Shown: positions 46,454-56,218, counted from the stretch's first letter. The stretch is 64,000 nucleotides of DNA from Thioclava sp. SK-1 (GCF_001705665.1 NZ_MDHA01000058.1:28735-92734), one strand, 5' to 3'. Translations and numbers: made by a program. Notes: a model not told the origin generated them from the sequence alone.

Positions 46454-47561
46454 ACCGCCCCTTTAACGCATCGCCCAAAAGATCCAGAAGCTGCGTTTTG
46501 GGCACATCAGATGTGACGAAACTATTGCCAATGCCATGCGCCAAAATGAACCGCAGCGTGCCGTCCAGAACCTTTTTATCCTGCCCCATCAACGCAACCA
46601 AACCGGCAGCATCCGGCAGCTCACCTTCAATATCGGACAGGTCTGTCTTCATTCCCATGGTGCGCAGATGCGCCCGAACACGGCTTGGATCCTCTTGCGC
46701 ACACAGGCCCAAACGTTGGCTCAGCTCAAAGGCCAAGGCGCAGCCGATCGCCACCCCCTCGCCATGCAAAAGCCGATCTGAATAGCCTGTGGCTTTTTCC
46801 AGCGCATGACCAAATGTATGGCCCAAATTCAACAAGGCGCGATCACCTTCTTCGGTTTCATCACGCGCCACAATATCCGCTTTCATCTGGACAGACCAAC
46901 GCACCGCCTCCAGCCGCGCGCCCACATCGCCTGCAGCCAAATCCGGCCCATGCGCTTCCAGCCACTCAAAAAATGCAGCATCTCCCAGAAGACCGTATTT
47001 CACCACCTCGCCATAGCCCGCCAAAAAATCGCGCGCGCGCAGCGAACCAAGCAGCCCTACATCCGCCAACACCACGGCAGGCTGATGAAATGCGCCAACC
47101 AGATTTTTTCCGGCCACTGAATTGATCCCGGTTTTTCCCCCGACAGAACTGTCGACCTGCGCCAATAATGTGGTGGGGATCTGCACGAAACGCACACCGC
47201 GCCGCAAGACAGATGCAGCAAACCCGACCAGATCACCGATCACACCGCCACCAAAGGCGATCACAACATCTTTGCGCTCGACTTTTTGCTCCAACAGCCA
47301 TTCAACCGTGCGCGTGAATTGCGGCCAGCCCTTTGTGGCCTCACCCGCAGGCAGGGCCAAAGACACCATTTCGATATCCCCCAGCCCGGCGCGCAGCGCC
47401 TCCAAATGCAGTGCACTGACCGTTTCATCAGTCACAACAGCCACACGCGGCCGACGCAAAAGCGGCGCAATATGTGTCCCGGCCTGCGCCAAAAGCCCGT
47501 CGCCAATACGCACATCATATGCGCGATCACCCAACGGAACATGAACAGTCTTCATCATCAT
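46452..47561 (-). CDS. aroB: 3-dehydroquinate synthase
   Basis: A 369-residue NAD- and metal-dependent enzyme forming 3-dehydroquinate, the second step of the shikimate pathway. IAFGGGVIGDLVGFAASVLRRG, QIPTTLLAQVDSSVGGKTGIN and the metal-site LLNLGHTFGHALE are intact. Three ATGs follow one another; the first (47561) overlaps the aroK stop as ATGA and lies 4 bases from GAGG, but the third (47555) is also possible. It forms an operon with aroK. Confidence 0.96.
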   Translation of the reverse strand: MMMKTVHVPLGDRAYDVRIGDGLLAQAGTHIAPLLRRPRVAVVTDETVSALHLEALRAGLGDIEMVSLALPAGEATKGWPQFTRTVEWLLEQKVERKDVVIAFGGGVIGDLVGFAASVLRRGVRFVQIPTTLLAQVDSSVGGKTGINSVAGKNLVGAFHQPAVVLADVGLLGSLRARDFLAGYGEVVKYGLLGDAAFFEWLEAHGPDLAAGDVGARLEAVRWSVQMKADIVARDETEEGDRALLNLGHTFGHALEKATGYSDRLLHGEGVAIGCALAFELSQRLGLCAQEDPSRVRAHLRTMGMKTDLSDIEGELPDAAGLVALMGQDKKVLDGTLRFILAHGIGNSFVTSDVPKTQLLDLLGDALKGR

Positions 47562-48160
47562 TCTTCCTCGCAAATTCCGGGTGTTGCGCACATATATTCA
47601 ATCACTTTCGCAGCCATAACATCCACCGAAAACCCTGACTGAGCGGTCACTTTCAGCTGCGCCTGACGATAGATGGCAACGCGTTCCGACAAGATGCGCT
47701 CCAACGTGGCGCGGGGGTTGGGGCTGCGCAACAACGGTCGATTGGTCTTCCCCTTTACCCGATTCCATAGAATGTCGACATCGGCCTCCAACCAGATCGA
47801 CACGCCCTGGCGCGCAATCATCTCTCGGTTATTGGCAGCCAAAAACGCCCCACCCCCGGTAGAAACGATCGCAGGTGGCCCGGTCAGCAAGCGCGACAAA
47901 ACCTCGGATTCACGGGCGCGGAAGAAGCTTTCACCATCGCGTTCAAAAATCTCGGCTACGCTCATCTGCGCGGCGCGTTCGATCTCTTCATCGCTGTCCA
48001 AAAAGGGCACATTCAGCTTGCGCGCAAGTGCCGTGCCGACGGACGTCTTACCAGAGCCCATCATCCCGACCAGCACAACGGTGCGGGCCAACCGACAATG
48101 CGCGCCCTGCGCTTGGCGCATATTCTGGTGATCGTCTGCCACTTGCATCCCTTTGTTCAC
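47558..48160 (-). CDS. aroK: Shikimate kinase
   Basis: A 200-residue kinase that phosphorylates shikimate. The P-loop is VGMMGSGKTSVG (Gly32-Thr39 region), the shikimate Asp is in PFLDSDEEIE, Arg is in RARESEVL, and STGGGAFL and RPLL follow in order. A GTG start at 48160 is chosen because GAGGAG lies 5 bases before it. About 25 residues precede the kinase fold, a common alphaproteobacterial extension. It is coupled to aroB. Confidence 0.95.
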   Translation of the reverse strand: MNKGMQVADDHQNMRQAQGAHCRLARTVVLVGMMGSGKTSVGTALARKLNVPFLDSDEEIERAAQMSVAEIFERDGESFFRARESEVLSRLLTGPPAIVSTGGGAFLAANNREMIARQGVSIWLEADVDILWNRVKGKTNRPLLRSPNPRATLERILSERVAIYRQAQLKVTAQSGFSVDVMAAKVIEYMCATPGICEEE

Positions 48161-48377
48161 GCCCGCTCCTCCCCCGTTGATCGGACCTTTATGACCCTGT
48201 TCGATGCGCGTTTTTCGGCCTAGGCTTGCGCAATCGTGATCTTGGGCCCCTTCAATGGCGTGAACTTCCCGAAATTGCCAGTTATAATCACATCTGAGCC
48301 CCGGCCCGATCTGCTCTCATCGGCACTTCTTAGCGCAAATACGGGGAAAATGAGGCGAAACGAAAGACGGAACTGAT

Positions 48378-48527
48378 ATGGGGCGCATTCTTAAGGCACT
48401 CGTGATTCTTGCACTCTTGGGCGGTTTGGCCGTGATAGGCTATGCCTATTTCGGCGATATGGGGCCTGACAGTCAGGAGACCGTGGTGAAAATACCGCTC
48501 CCTGGAAGCGAGGGCACGGGTGAGTAA
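48378..48527 (+). CDS. Small single-pass membrane protein of unknown function
   Basis: A 49-residue protein: MGRILKALVILALLGGLAV and on to a polar tail ending SEGTGE. One hydrophobic helix spans about residues 5-25, followed by a short polar C-terminal part. Its last 8 bases overlap the GTG start of the next gene, so the two are probably translated together. It is unrecognised by name. It stands upstream of a secreted protein and xerD. Confidence 0.65.
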   Translation: MGRILKALVILALLGGLAVIGYAYFGDMGPDSQETVVKIPLPGSEGTGE

Positions 48528-50091
48528 ACGCTTCTTTGGTTCCAGCGCCTCGCTTTACGTGGCCCTTGGTATTTGGCCAATTTCTGCCTTTGCACAGCCC
48601 GCGTCACAACCGTTGACCGCGATTGACTGGCTGTCCAACAGTGTGGTCACACCGGCTGCAATGGCGCCGGCCCGTCCCCCGCTGGCAGAGCCGCCGATTT
48701 CGGCCGGGGTCAGCACGGAAATCATTTCGGCCACCTCTTTGGATGGACCTAACCCCAATGCGTTGGGCCTGATTGCCCCGTCGCGATCGGGCTTGCCCAT
48801 GACCCTGTGGGGCGACACACCCGAACCAGAGCTGGCGCAATTATTGCGCCGTGAACAAATTGATGCGCTGCCCGCGATTCGCGCCCTGATGCAAGAATTG
48901 CTTTTGGCTGAATTGAACCCGCCCGTGGTGACCGCCCCCGGTGCGGCGGGACAATTGTTTTTGGCCCGGATTGACCGGCTTTTGGATCTGGGCGATCTGG
49001 AACCCGCGCTGGAGCTGTTAAACCAGGCCAATGCGACCGACCCAGAAATTTTTCGCAGGCGGTTCGATGTTGCCCTTCTGTTGGGGGCCGAAGACAGCGC
49101 CTGCGCGGCGATGGAAGATACGCTGAATGTGGCCCCAACGCTTGCGGCGCGGATTTTCTGCCTTGCGCGGCGCGGCGATTGGGAAGCGGCTGCGCTCAGC
49201 CTCAGCAATGGCGAAGCCCTGGCAGAGATTGATCCCGAAACTTCTGATCTTATGGCCTATTTCCTTGATCCGGAATTGACCGATATCAACGGTGACCTAC
49301 CTGTTCCCAGCCGCGTAACGCCCCTGTCATTTCGGATGATGGAAGCGATTGGTCAGCCTTTGCCCACCTCAAACCTGCCGGTCGCATTTGCGCATGCCGA
49401 TTTACGCGACACCAGCGGCTGGAAGGCTCGGTTAGAGGCTGCAGAGCGGCTGACACGCCTGGGCGCATTAGATCCCAATCAGCTTTTGGGCCTGTATACA
49501 GAGCGGCGCGCAGCCGCGTCTGGTGGTGTATGGGATCGTGTGGCAGCCGTGACGCGGCTGGATGTCGCAATCAGCCGCGGCGATGCCAGCGCGGTCGCCC
49601 TTAGCCTGCCAAATGCCTATGCAGAGCTGGAAACGATAGAGCTGGAGCCTGCATTGGCCGCGCTTTATGCTGTGCCACTGTCTCAAATGCGCCTGCCCCA
49701 CGATGCCAAAAGCCTGGCGTTCCGCATGGGGCTGTTGACCCCTGATTATGAAACCATCGCACGCGCCCATCAGCCAATCGACGCCACAGAGCGCCTGCTG
49801 CAAGCCATCGCTGCGGGCAACACCAAGACGATTCCGGCCCAAGATCAGCTTGGTCTGGCGTTGAAACAAGTCTTTGACCAACCGCCAAACACGGCACCGC
49901 CCGCCTATGCGCCGCTGTTGCCAGATCAGTTCGGCGCGGCCATATTACATGCTATGCAAGATGTCACCGAGGGCGCAAAGGGCGACTACCGTCGTATGGT
50001 CTCGGGGCTGAGGTTGCTGCGCGTGGCCGGATTGGAAAGTACGGCAAGGCGCACCGCATTAGAGATGATGATATTGGAGCGCCGCGGATGA
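48520..50091 (+). CDS. Secreted helical-repeat-like protein of unknown function
   Basis: A 523-residue protein with a GTG start at 48520. A signal peptide is likely: SLYVALGIWPISAFAQ, with cleavage near residue 25. After a Pro-rich linker (about 45-65) the rest is Leu/Ala-rich and alpha-helical (FLARIDRLLDLGDLEPALELL, RRGDWEAAALSL), suggesting TPR-like repeats. No enzyme motif is seen. Its stop overlaps the xerD start as ATGA. Not recognised as a named family. Confidence 0.7.
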   Translation: MSKRFFGSSASLYVALGIWPISAFAQPASQPLTAIDWLSNSVVTPAAMAPARPPLAEPPISAGVSTEIISATSLDGPNPNALGLIAPSRSGLPMTLWGDTPEPELAQLLRREQIDALPAIRALMQELLLAELNPPVVTAPGAAGQLFLARIDRLLDLGDLEPALELLNQANATDPEIFRRRFDVALLLGAEDSACAAMEDTLNVAPTLAARIFCLARRGDWEAAALSLSNGEALAEIDPETSDLMAYFLDPELTDINGDLPVPSRVTPLSFRMMEAIGQPLPTSNLPVAFAHADLRDTSGWKARLEAAERLTRLGALDPNQLLGLYTERRAAASGGVWDRVAAVTRLDVAISRGDASAVALSLPNAYAELETIELEPALAALYAVPLSQMRLPHDAKSLAFRMGLLTPDYETIARAHQPIDATERLLQAIAAGNTKTIPAQDQLGLALKQVFDQPPNTAPPAYAPLLPDQFGAAILHAMQDVTEGAKGDYRRMVSGLRLLRVAGLESTARRTALEMMILERRG

Positions 50092-51026
50092 CCCCGCCAG
50101 ACGCACATTGGCTATCGGTTTTCCTTGAGGCGCAATCGGCAGAGGCCGGGGCAGCCAAAAATACATTGCTGGGCTATGGCAGGGATCTGGCGGATTTTCA
50201 GAGCTTTGCTGCGGCCAAATCCTTATCTCTTGCCACATTGACCCGTGCGCATATTGAAACCTATCTTATCCGCTGCGAGGCTGATGGGTTGTCACAGGCA
50301 ACGCGCGCGCGCAGGCTTTCCGCGATCCGTCAGCTTTATCGTTTTGCCCATGAAGAAGGTTGGCGATGCGACAACCCGGCAATCCGCATTTCAGGGCCGG
50401 GGCGGAAAAAATCCTTGCCGAAAATCCTGTCGGTGCAAGAGGTCGACACGCTTTTAACCGTTGCCTGCGGTTTTGGCCGCACCCCTCATGAGCGGCTGCG
50501 CAACCGCTGCTTGATGGAACTTCTATACGCCACCGGGATGCGCGTCACTGAATTGGTGACCCTGCCGGTGGCGGCAACGCGTGGCAATCCGCAAATGCTT
50601 ATGGTGCGCGGCAAGGGTGACAAGGATCGGATGTTGCCATTGTCCAACCCTGCGCGTGATGCGCTTCATGATTGGCTTGTCAGTCGCGATACCGTCGAGG
50701 AAGAGGCGCGGATCAAACGCCGCGTGCCACTGTCGCGTTTTCTGTTCCCCTCTTCAGGGCGTGACGGGCATATCACCCGGCAAAGCTTTCACCGGATCTT
50801 GAAAGATTTCGCCATCGAAGCCGGGATCAGCCCTGCCAAGGTCACCCCGCATGTGCTGCGCCATGCGTTTGCAACGCATTTGTTGCAAGGCGGCGCAGAT
50901 CTTCGTGCCATTCAGATGCTTTTAGGTCATGCAGACCTTTCAACCACCGAAATCTACACCCATGTTCTGGACGCACGTCTAAAAGAACTCGTGTTGACAC
51001 ATCACCCGCTTGCCAAGGACGTTTAG
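50088..51026 (+). CDS. xerD: Site-specific tyrosine recombinase XerD
   Basis: A 312-residue tyrosine recombinase for chromosome dimer resolution. The N-terminal SAM-like domain (about 1-100) binds the core site. Catalytic residues are Arg152 (ATGMRVTEL), Lys176 (RGKGDKDR), His255 and Arg258 (HVLRHAFATHLLQGGADLR), His281 (LLGHADLSTT) and Tyr290 (TEIYTH). The spacing and HLLQGGADLR support XerD over phage integrases. The ATG overlaps the preceding gene's stop. Confidence 0.95.
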   Translation: MTPPDAHWLSVFLEAQSAEAGAAKNTLLGYGRDLADFQSFAAAKSLSLATLTRAHIETYLIRCEADGLSQATRARRLSAIRQLYRFAHEEGWRCDNPAIRISGPGRKKSLPKILSVQEVDTLLTVACGFGRTPHERLRNRCLMELLYATGMRVTELVTLPVAATRGNPQMLMVRGKGDKDRMLPLSNPARDALHDWLVSRDTVEEEARIKRRVPLSRFLFPSSGRDGHITRQSFHRILKDFAIEAGISPAKVTPHVLRHAFATHLLQGGADLRAIQMLLGHADLSTTEIYTHVLDARLKELVLTHHPLAKDV

Positions 51027-51052
51027 CGCAGATTTACGCGCAGCCAAAATAT

Positions 51053-52390
51053 ATGGAAAACATGCCCCCTCTTGATGCTGCCTTCTGGGTATCCGCCGGT
51101 GCCATTATGGTGCTTTTATGCTTCTCCGCCTTCTTTTCTGGTTCGGAAACCGCGCTCACTGCAGCCAGCCGCGCCAAGTTGCGTTCGCGCGCAGATAAAG
51201 GCGAAAAAGGCGCCAAAACGGCCCTTGATGTCACCGAAGACAGCGAAAAACTGATTGGCGCGATTTTGCTTGGCAATAATGTCGTCAACATTTTGTCGAC
51301 ATCACTCGCCACAGCCCTTTTGACGCGTATGCTCGGTCAATCCGGTGTCGCCATTGCCACGCTTGTGATGACCGTGCTTGTGTTGATCTTCGCAGAGGTT
51401 TTGCCAAAAACCTACGCAATTACCCTGCCTGAACAAGTGGCCGGGCGTGTCGCCTTTCCGATCAAGATCGTCACCATCGTATTGGCTCCGATCGTGGGCA
51501 TCGTCCGCCTACTGGTGCGCGGGCTGTTACACCTGTTTGGTGTGCGCACTGATGCCAATCAACACATGTTCTCGATCCATGAAGAAATCGCGGGCGCCCT
51601 GGCGCTTGGCCAATCTGAAGGCACGGTGGACAAAGAAGACCGCGACCGCCTGCTGGGCGCGCTGGATCTGGGCAATCGCACCGTCGAAGAAATCATGCTG
51701 CACCGGCGTGAAATCGAAATGATCGATGTGGAATCGGCGCCCAATCAAATCCTTGCAGATGTGCTCTCCTCCCCCCATACACGCTTGCCGCTCTATCAAG
51801 GGGAACGTGAAAACGTCGTCGGGATCATCCATTCCAAAGATCTTTTGCGCGCAGTCGAAAAAGTTTTACGCAGTGGTGACGGCACTTTAGACAGCTTGAA
51901 ACATCTGGATGTGACCAAGGTGATGATGAAACCCTATTTCATCCCCGAAACCACACCGCTCGATGAACAAATGCGCGAATTTCTGAAACGTCGGACCCAT
52001 TTCGCACTTGTGGTCGATGAATATGGCGATCTTAAAGGCCTTCTGACACTCGAAGATATTCTGGAAGAAATTGTCGGTGAAATCACCGATGAATTTGACC
52101 AGATTGCACCCGCACGCCTACTGCCAAATGCGGCCGGCGATTATATCGTCGACGGCAGCATGACAATTCGCGACCTCAACCGCGAGACGGATTGGAACCT
52201 CCCCGATGATGAGGCTAATACAATCGCAGGCTTAATCATCCACGAAGCACAAACCATCCCAACCCAGGGCCAGGTGTTCTCGTTCCACCACTTCCGACTT
52301 GAAGTACTTGCGCGCACGGATAACCGCCTGACCCGGATCAAAATTCGCCCGCTGATTGCGCCAACACAGTCGCAATCCGAAAAGGCCTGA
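51053..52390 (+). CDS. HlyC/CorC family protein (CNNM and CBS domains)
   Basis: A 445-residue inner-membrane protein. The CNNM (DUF21) domain (about 10-190; FFSGSETALTAASRAKLR and ILLGNNVVNILSTSLATAL) has about four helices. A CBS pair (about 210-335; HFALVVDEYGDLKGLLTLED) and a CorC_HlyC domain (about 350-430) follow. Related proteins move Mg2+ or Co2+. No clear ribosome site is seen before 51053, and the ATG at 51062 is also possible. A repeat element follows. Confidence 0.92.
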   Translation: MENMPPLDAAFWVSAGAIMVLLCFSAFFSGSETALTAASRAKLRSRADKGEKGAKTALDVTEDSEKLIGAILLGNNVVNILSTSLATALLTRMLGQSGVAIATLVMTVLVLIFAEVLPKTYAITLPEQVAGRVAFPIKIVTIVLAPIVGIVRLLVRGLLHLFGVRTDANQHMFSIHEEIAGALALGQSEGTVDKEDRDRLLGALDLGNRTVEEIMLHRREIEMIDVESAPNQILADVLSSPHTRLPLYQGERENVVGIIHSKDLLRAVEKVLRSGDGTLDSLKHLDVTKVMMKPYFIPETTPLDEQMREFLKRRTHFALVVDEYGDLKGLLTLEDILEEIVGEITDEFDQIAPARLLPNAAGDYIVDGSMTIRDLNRETDWNLPDDEANTIAGLIIHEAQTIPTQGQVFSFHHFRLEVLARTDNRLTRIKIRPLIAPTQSQSEKA

Positions 52391-52426
52391 ACCTCGGCAA
52401 AGAACTGGCTAGGTTCAGCTTGCTAA

Positions 52427-52480
52427 AAATATCCCGGGGCGTGAATGGCCAAAGGCCAGAGAGGGGCAGCGCCCCTCTCT
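52427..52480. repeat. Dispersed repeat, copy B, double hairpin between convergent genes
   Basis: AAATATCCCGGGG is shared with copy A. The stems are TGGCC-AAA-GGCCA and GAGAGGGGC-AGC-GCCCCTCTC, with compensating changes relative to copy A. A further stem GCCCCCAA/TTGGGGGC lies at 52490-52512. The element lies between the convergent CorC and MttB genes. Confidence 0.75.
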
Positions 52481-52521
52481 CCCAACTCGCCCCCAAAAAA
52501 CACCTTGGGGGCCAAGGGGCG

Positions 52522-54081
52522 TCAGCTTAGAAAACTGTCTGGCTCAGCGGCCTTACGGGTTGCCACGAATTCCGACAGCGCTTCCGCAATACCGGGATCC
52601 AGCGCCGGTGGTTCATATTCCCCAAGCATTTTGGCCACTCGCACCGCTGCCAGCGCCTGCGTATCGCGCGCGCCATCGTCTTCCCATGTTTCAAACGGCT
52701 TGTAATCAAGCAATTGCGTACGCCAAAACGCGTCTTGGTAATTTGCCTGCGTATGGCTGCAGCCCAGAAAATGTCCTCCCGGTCCGACCTCACGCAGCGC
52801 ATCCATAGCTTGCGCGCGTTGCGACATATCAACGCCCGCGGCTAGGCGATGCAAAACGCCCAACTGATCTGCATCCATCACATATTTCTCATAGGATGCC
52901 ACCAGACCGCCTTCCAACCATCCGCAGGCATGAAGCATGAAATTCACTCCGGCCATCAGACCGATGTTCAGCGTATTTGCCGTCTCATAGGCAGCCTGAG
53001 CATCGGGAAGCTTAGATCCGGTAAAACTCCCGGCAGAACGATAAGGCACGCCCAGACGTCGGGCCAACTGCCCTGCCCCCAATGTGATCTGGCTTGCCTC
53101 AGGCGTGCCAAATGTCGGCGCTCCTGAATTCATGTCGATCGAAGTCACAAAGGCCCCGAACACAACCGGTGCGCCCGGCCGGATCAGCTGGCTATAGGCG
53201 ATACCGGCCAAAACCTCTGCCAGAACCTGGGTCAACGTACCCGCAACCGTCACCGGCGCCATCGCACCGCCTACAATAAATGGAGAAATGATACAGGCCT
53301 GCATATTTGACGCATAGACTTCCAACGCGCCCATCATGGTGGCATCAAATGTCATAGGAGAGTTGATATTGATCAAAGATGTCATCACAGGTTGCGATGT
53401 TGCGATCTGCTCACCAAATAAGATCTTACACATATCAACACTGTCTTGCGCCCGCGATGCCTCGGTGACCGAGCCCATAAACGGTTTGTCCGACAAGGTC
53501 ATATGCGCATGCAGCATATCTAAATGCCGCTTATTCACCGCCACATCGGTGGGTTCACATACTGTGCCGCCCGAATGGTGCACCCATTTTGACATCTGCC
53601 CCAGCTTCACGAAATTTCTGAAATCCGCGATTGTGGCATAGCGTCGGCCTCCAGTGCTATCACGCACAAATGGCGGCCCATATACCGGGGCCAACACCAA
53701 ATTGCGTCCACCAATCTCAACCGATCGATCACGATTGCGCGCCAGCTGCGTAAAGGTTTTGGGCGCCGTCGCGCAAAGTTTGCGTGCCAAACCACGCGGA
53801 ATATGCACACGCTCGCCACGAACATCGGCACCTGCCGCGCGCCAGCGTTCCAGCGCCGCAGGATTTTCAACAAAATTGACGCCGATCTCCTCCAACACCG
53901 TTTCGGCGTTGTCCTCGATAATCTGCAGCGCTTCTTCATCGAGGATCTCCAGATTGGGGATCTTGCGTGTGATCACTTGGGAAAATTCTTTACGCACAGC
54001 GGTGCGCTCTGCCCGGCGTGCGGCCCCGCCACCGTTGCGGCCACGCTTACGCGGAACGGATGTTGCGCTTGTATCGGTCAT
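52522..54081 (-). CDS. Trimethylamine methyltransferase (MttB) superfamily protein, non-pyrrolysine type
   Basis: A 519-residue protein of the MttB superfamily. NLEILDEEALQIIEDNAETVLEEIGV, then DSTGGRRYATIADFRNFVKL, then NINSPMTFDATMMGALEVYA are typical. The frame has no internal TAG codon, so no pyrrolysine. Related non-pyrrolysine members demethylate glycine betaine or similar quaternary amines with a corrinoid partner. No corrinoid protein or partner methyltransferase gene is adjacent. GGAGG lies before the ATG. The substrate is unknown. The N-terminus is basic (PRKRGRNGGGAARRAER). Confidence 0.88.
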   Translation of the reverse strand: MTDTSATSVPRKRGRNGGGAARRAERTAVRKEFSQVITRKIPNLEILDEEALQIIEDNAETVLEEIGVNFVENPAALERWRAAGADVRGERVHIPRGLARKLCATAPKTFTQLARNRDRSVEIGGRNLVLAPVYGPPFVRDSTGGRRYATIADFRNFVKLGQMSKWVHHSGGTVCEPTDVAVNKRHLDMLHAHMTLSDKPFMGSVTEASRAQDSVDMCKILFGEQIATSQPVMTSLININSPMTFDATMMGALEVYASNMQACIISPFIVGGAMAPVTVAGTLTQVLAEVLAGIAYSQLIRPGAPVVFGAFVTSIDMNSGAPTFGTPEASQITLGAGQLARRLGVPYRSAGSFTGSKLPDAQAAYETANTLNIGLMAGVNFMLHACGWLEGGLVASYEKYVMDADQLGVLHRLAAGVDMSQRAQAMDALREVGPGGHFLGCSHTQANYQDAFWRTQLLDYKPFETWEDDGARDTQALAAVRVAKMLGEYEPPALDPGIAEALSEFVATRKAAEPDSFLS

Positions 54082-54207
54082 CGGGATCCTCCGTCAGCTG
54101 GTCTTTGTTGAGACATAAGGTAAAAAGCCGACGCGATATGCGTGAATTACGACATCACCGGGAAGGAAGCGACGGTGACCCCGATCAAGGCCACCGCCCC
54201 TGATAGC

Positions 54208-55842
54208 TCAATCCTCTTGCAGCAACAAAATGCTGGGCTGCCACGGGCCCAAATTCAGGCTGTGATCTGGGCTGGGACGAATCGAGCCAAGCTCACCTCC
54301 AATGGTCACCCAATGCCCCGCAGGCACGGTCGCATTGACGGGATGATCTGAAAGGTTGAAGTAACATTGGATGAGCTCATCACCGTAACGGCGTTGAAAT
54401 GACAACAAATCCCCCTGCGCGACAACTTGCGTGATATCGCCCATACGCAGCGCCTGATGCTGCCTGCGGAAGGCCAAGGCCCGGCGATAATGATGGATCA
54501 GCGCCGACGGGTCCGTGTTCGATGTATCTGCCGCCATGCGCTGATGTGCGGGCAAAACCGGCAACCAAGGATTGGCGGTAGAGAACCCCGCGAATGGCGC
54601 ATTTGCCTCCCAGACCATCGGCGTTCTGGCACCGTCACGCCCTTTGAATTCTGGCCAGAATTCAATGCCATAGGGATCTTGCAGATCCTCAAAATCCAGC
54701 TCTGCCTCCGGCAATCCCAGCTCCTCGCCTTGATAGATACATAGTGATCCGCGCATACAGACCATCAAACTGGTATACAGCCGTGCCGCAGCCGGGCTAA
54801 GCCCCCAACGCGAGATATGGCGTTCCACATCGTGATTTGTAAAAGCCCAACAAATCCAACCGTCTGAGACAAGCTCTTCAACCTGGTCGAACACATCTTT
54901 GAAGGTTTGCGCGGGCAGCGGTGCATGGCCTGACAGGAATTCAAACGCATAGGACATATGCACTTTGTCAGACCCGGACGTATATTCGCCCAGCAATTCC
55001 AATCCACGCTGGCTGTCGCCAACCTCGCCCACAGCAGCAGCGTTATAGGCATTCATGAGCGTTCGCAGTTTCCGAAGGAATTCAAGGTTCTTCGGGTGGT
55101 TCTTATCATATAGGTGCAGCTGGTGATTGTAGGGGTTCACCTTGGGTGCAGTGTGGTCATTGCGCTCTGCCGGGGGAAGCGGAGGATTGTCGCGCAAATG
55201 CTCATCATGCATATAATAGTTCACGACATCCAAGCGGAACCCATCCACACCGCGATCCAGCCAAAACTGCGCCGTATCCAGAAGTGCTTGCGTGACGTCC
55301 GGATTATGATGGTTCAAATCTGGCTGCGATGTCAGGAAGTTATGCAGATAATATTGTTCGCGCCGGCTGTCCCAATGCCACGCGGAACCACCGAACATCC
55401 CCAACCAGTTGTTGGGAACCGTGCCATCGGGCTTTGGGTCCGCCCAGACATACCAATCCGCCTTTGCATTGTCGCGGGTTGCCCGGCTTTCCTTGAACCA
55501 GGCATGCTGATCAGATGTATGAGAAAACACCAAATCAATCATTACCTTAAGGCCCAATGCATGGGCAGTTTCGATGACCTGATCGAAATCCGCCAAGGAG
55601 CCAAACATCGGGTCAACATCGCAATAATCCGCGACATCATAGCCGAAATCCTTCATCGGTGAGGTAAAGAACGGCGAGATCCAAATTGCATCGGCCCCAA
55701 GCCCCGCAATATAGGGAAGCCTGCGCACGATACCCAACAGATCCCCAACGCCATCGCCGTTACTGTCTTGAAAACTGCGTGGATAAATTTGGTATATGAC
55801 TGCACCGCGCCACCAGTCTGGATCTTTGGGAAAAACGCTCAA
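54208..55842 (-). CDS. aglA: Alpha-glucosidase, GH13 family
   Basis: A 544-residue glycoside hydrolase. AVIYQIYPRSFQDSNGDGVG opens the barrel, SHTSDQHAWF is region I, nucleophile Asp205 is in GFRLDVVNYY, acid/base Glu273 in AVGEVGD and the third acid Asp338 in FTNHDVERH. It hydrolyses maltose, sucrose or trehalose-like alpha-glucosides in the cytoplasm. The start codon is TTG at 55842, with AGGGGG a few bases upstream. It is divergent from the LacI regulator. AglEFGK transporter genes usually found beside aglA are not in the window. Confidence 0.94.
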   Translation of the reverse strand: MSVFPKDPDWWRGAVIYQIYPRSFQDSNGDGVGDLLGIVRRLPYIAGLGADAIWISPFFTSPMKDFGYDVADYCDVDPMFGSLADFDQVIETAHALGLKVMIDLVFSHTSDQHAWFKESRATRDNAKADWYVWADPKPDGTVPNNWLGMFGGSAWHWDSRREQYYLHNFLTSQPDLNHHNPDVTQALLDTAQFWLDRGVDGFRLDVVNYYMHDEHLRDNPPLPPAERNDHTAPKVNPYNHQLHLYDKNHPKNLEFLRKLRTLMNAYNAAAVGEVGDSQRGLELLGEYTSGSDKVHMSYAFEFLSGHAPLPAQTFKDVFDQVEELVSDGWICWAFTNHDVERHISRWGLSPAAARLYTSLMVCMRGSLCIYQGEELGLPEAELDFEDLQDPYGIEFWPEFKGRDGARTPMVWEANAPFAGFSTANPWLPVLPAHQRMAADTSNTDPSALIHHYRRALAFRRQHQALRMGDITQVVAQGDLLSFQRRYGDELIQCYFNLSDHPVNATVPAGHWVTIGGELGSIRPSPDHSLNLGPWQPSILLLQED

Positions 55843-56218
55843 ATTTAGCCCCCTAAGTGGAACCGGCCGTTGGCCGCAAATAAGATATTATTGGCACCAT
55901 GCTATTCACGATCACCATCGAGTAGAATTGGAACAATTGGTGCCTGTGCCAGACGGTTCCAATCACAACCGCACGAGCATCAAGACTCGCGCAAGATGGC
56001 ACCAACCACAAGCCGTTAAACGGTTTTCTGCTAAACGCGCAGTGGCCAAACCATGCTGTCGCTTACATCTTGGTCATCGGCTAGATCGAACTGCGTCCAG
56101 CATTGCAACTTTTGCGTGTTATTTTTGGTGTTGATTAACCCAATGGTAGGACCTGACATTTCAAAGATGTTTCAACCGGCCCTCAAAGCGCTTTGGGCGG
56201 CGTCTGATGGAGCGAATG
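55843..56218. other. Divergent control region of aglA and the LacI regulator
   Basis: These 376 bases hold no supportable gene. The odd palindrome CCGTTAAACGG is at 56013-56023. ATTGGAAC (55927-55934) and GTTCCAAT (55956-55963) form an inverted repeat. Either may be the operator of the LacI-type regulator. Confidence 0.4.

Noticed and set aside
52522..54081. A pyrrolysine-containing trimethylamine methyltransferase
   Set aside because: The frame has no internal amber codon and no pyl genes are in the window.
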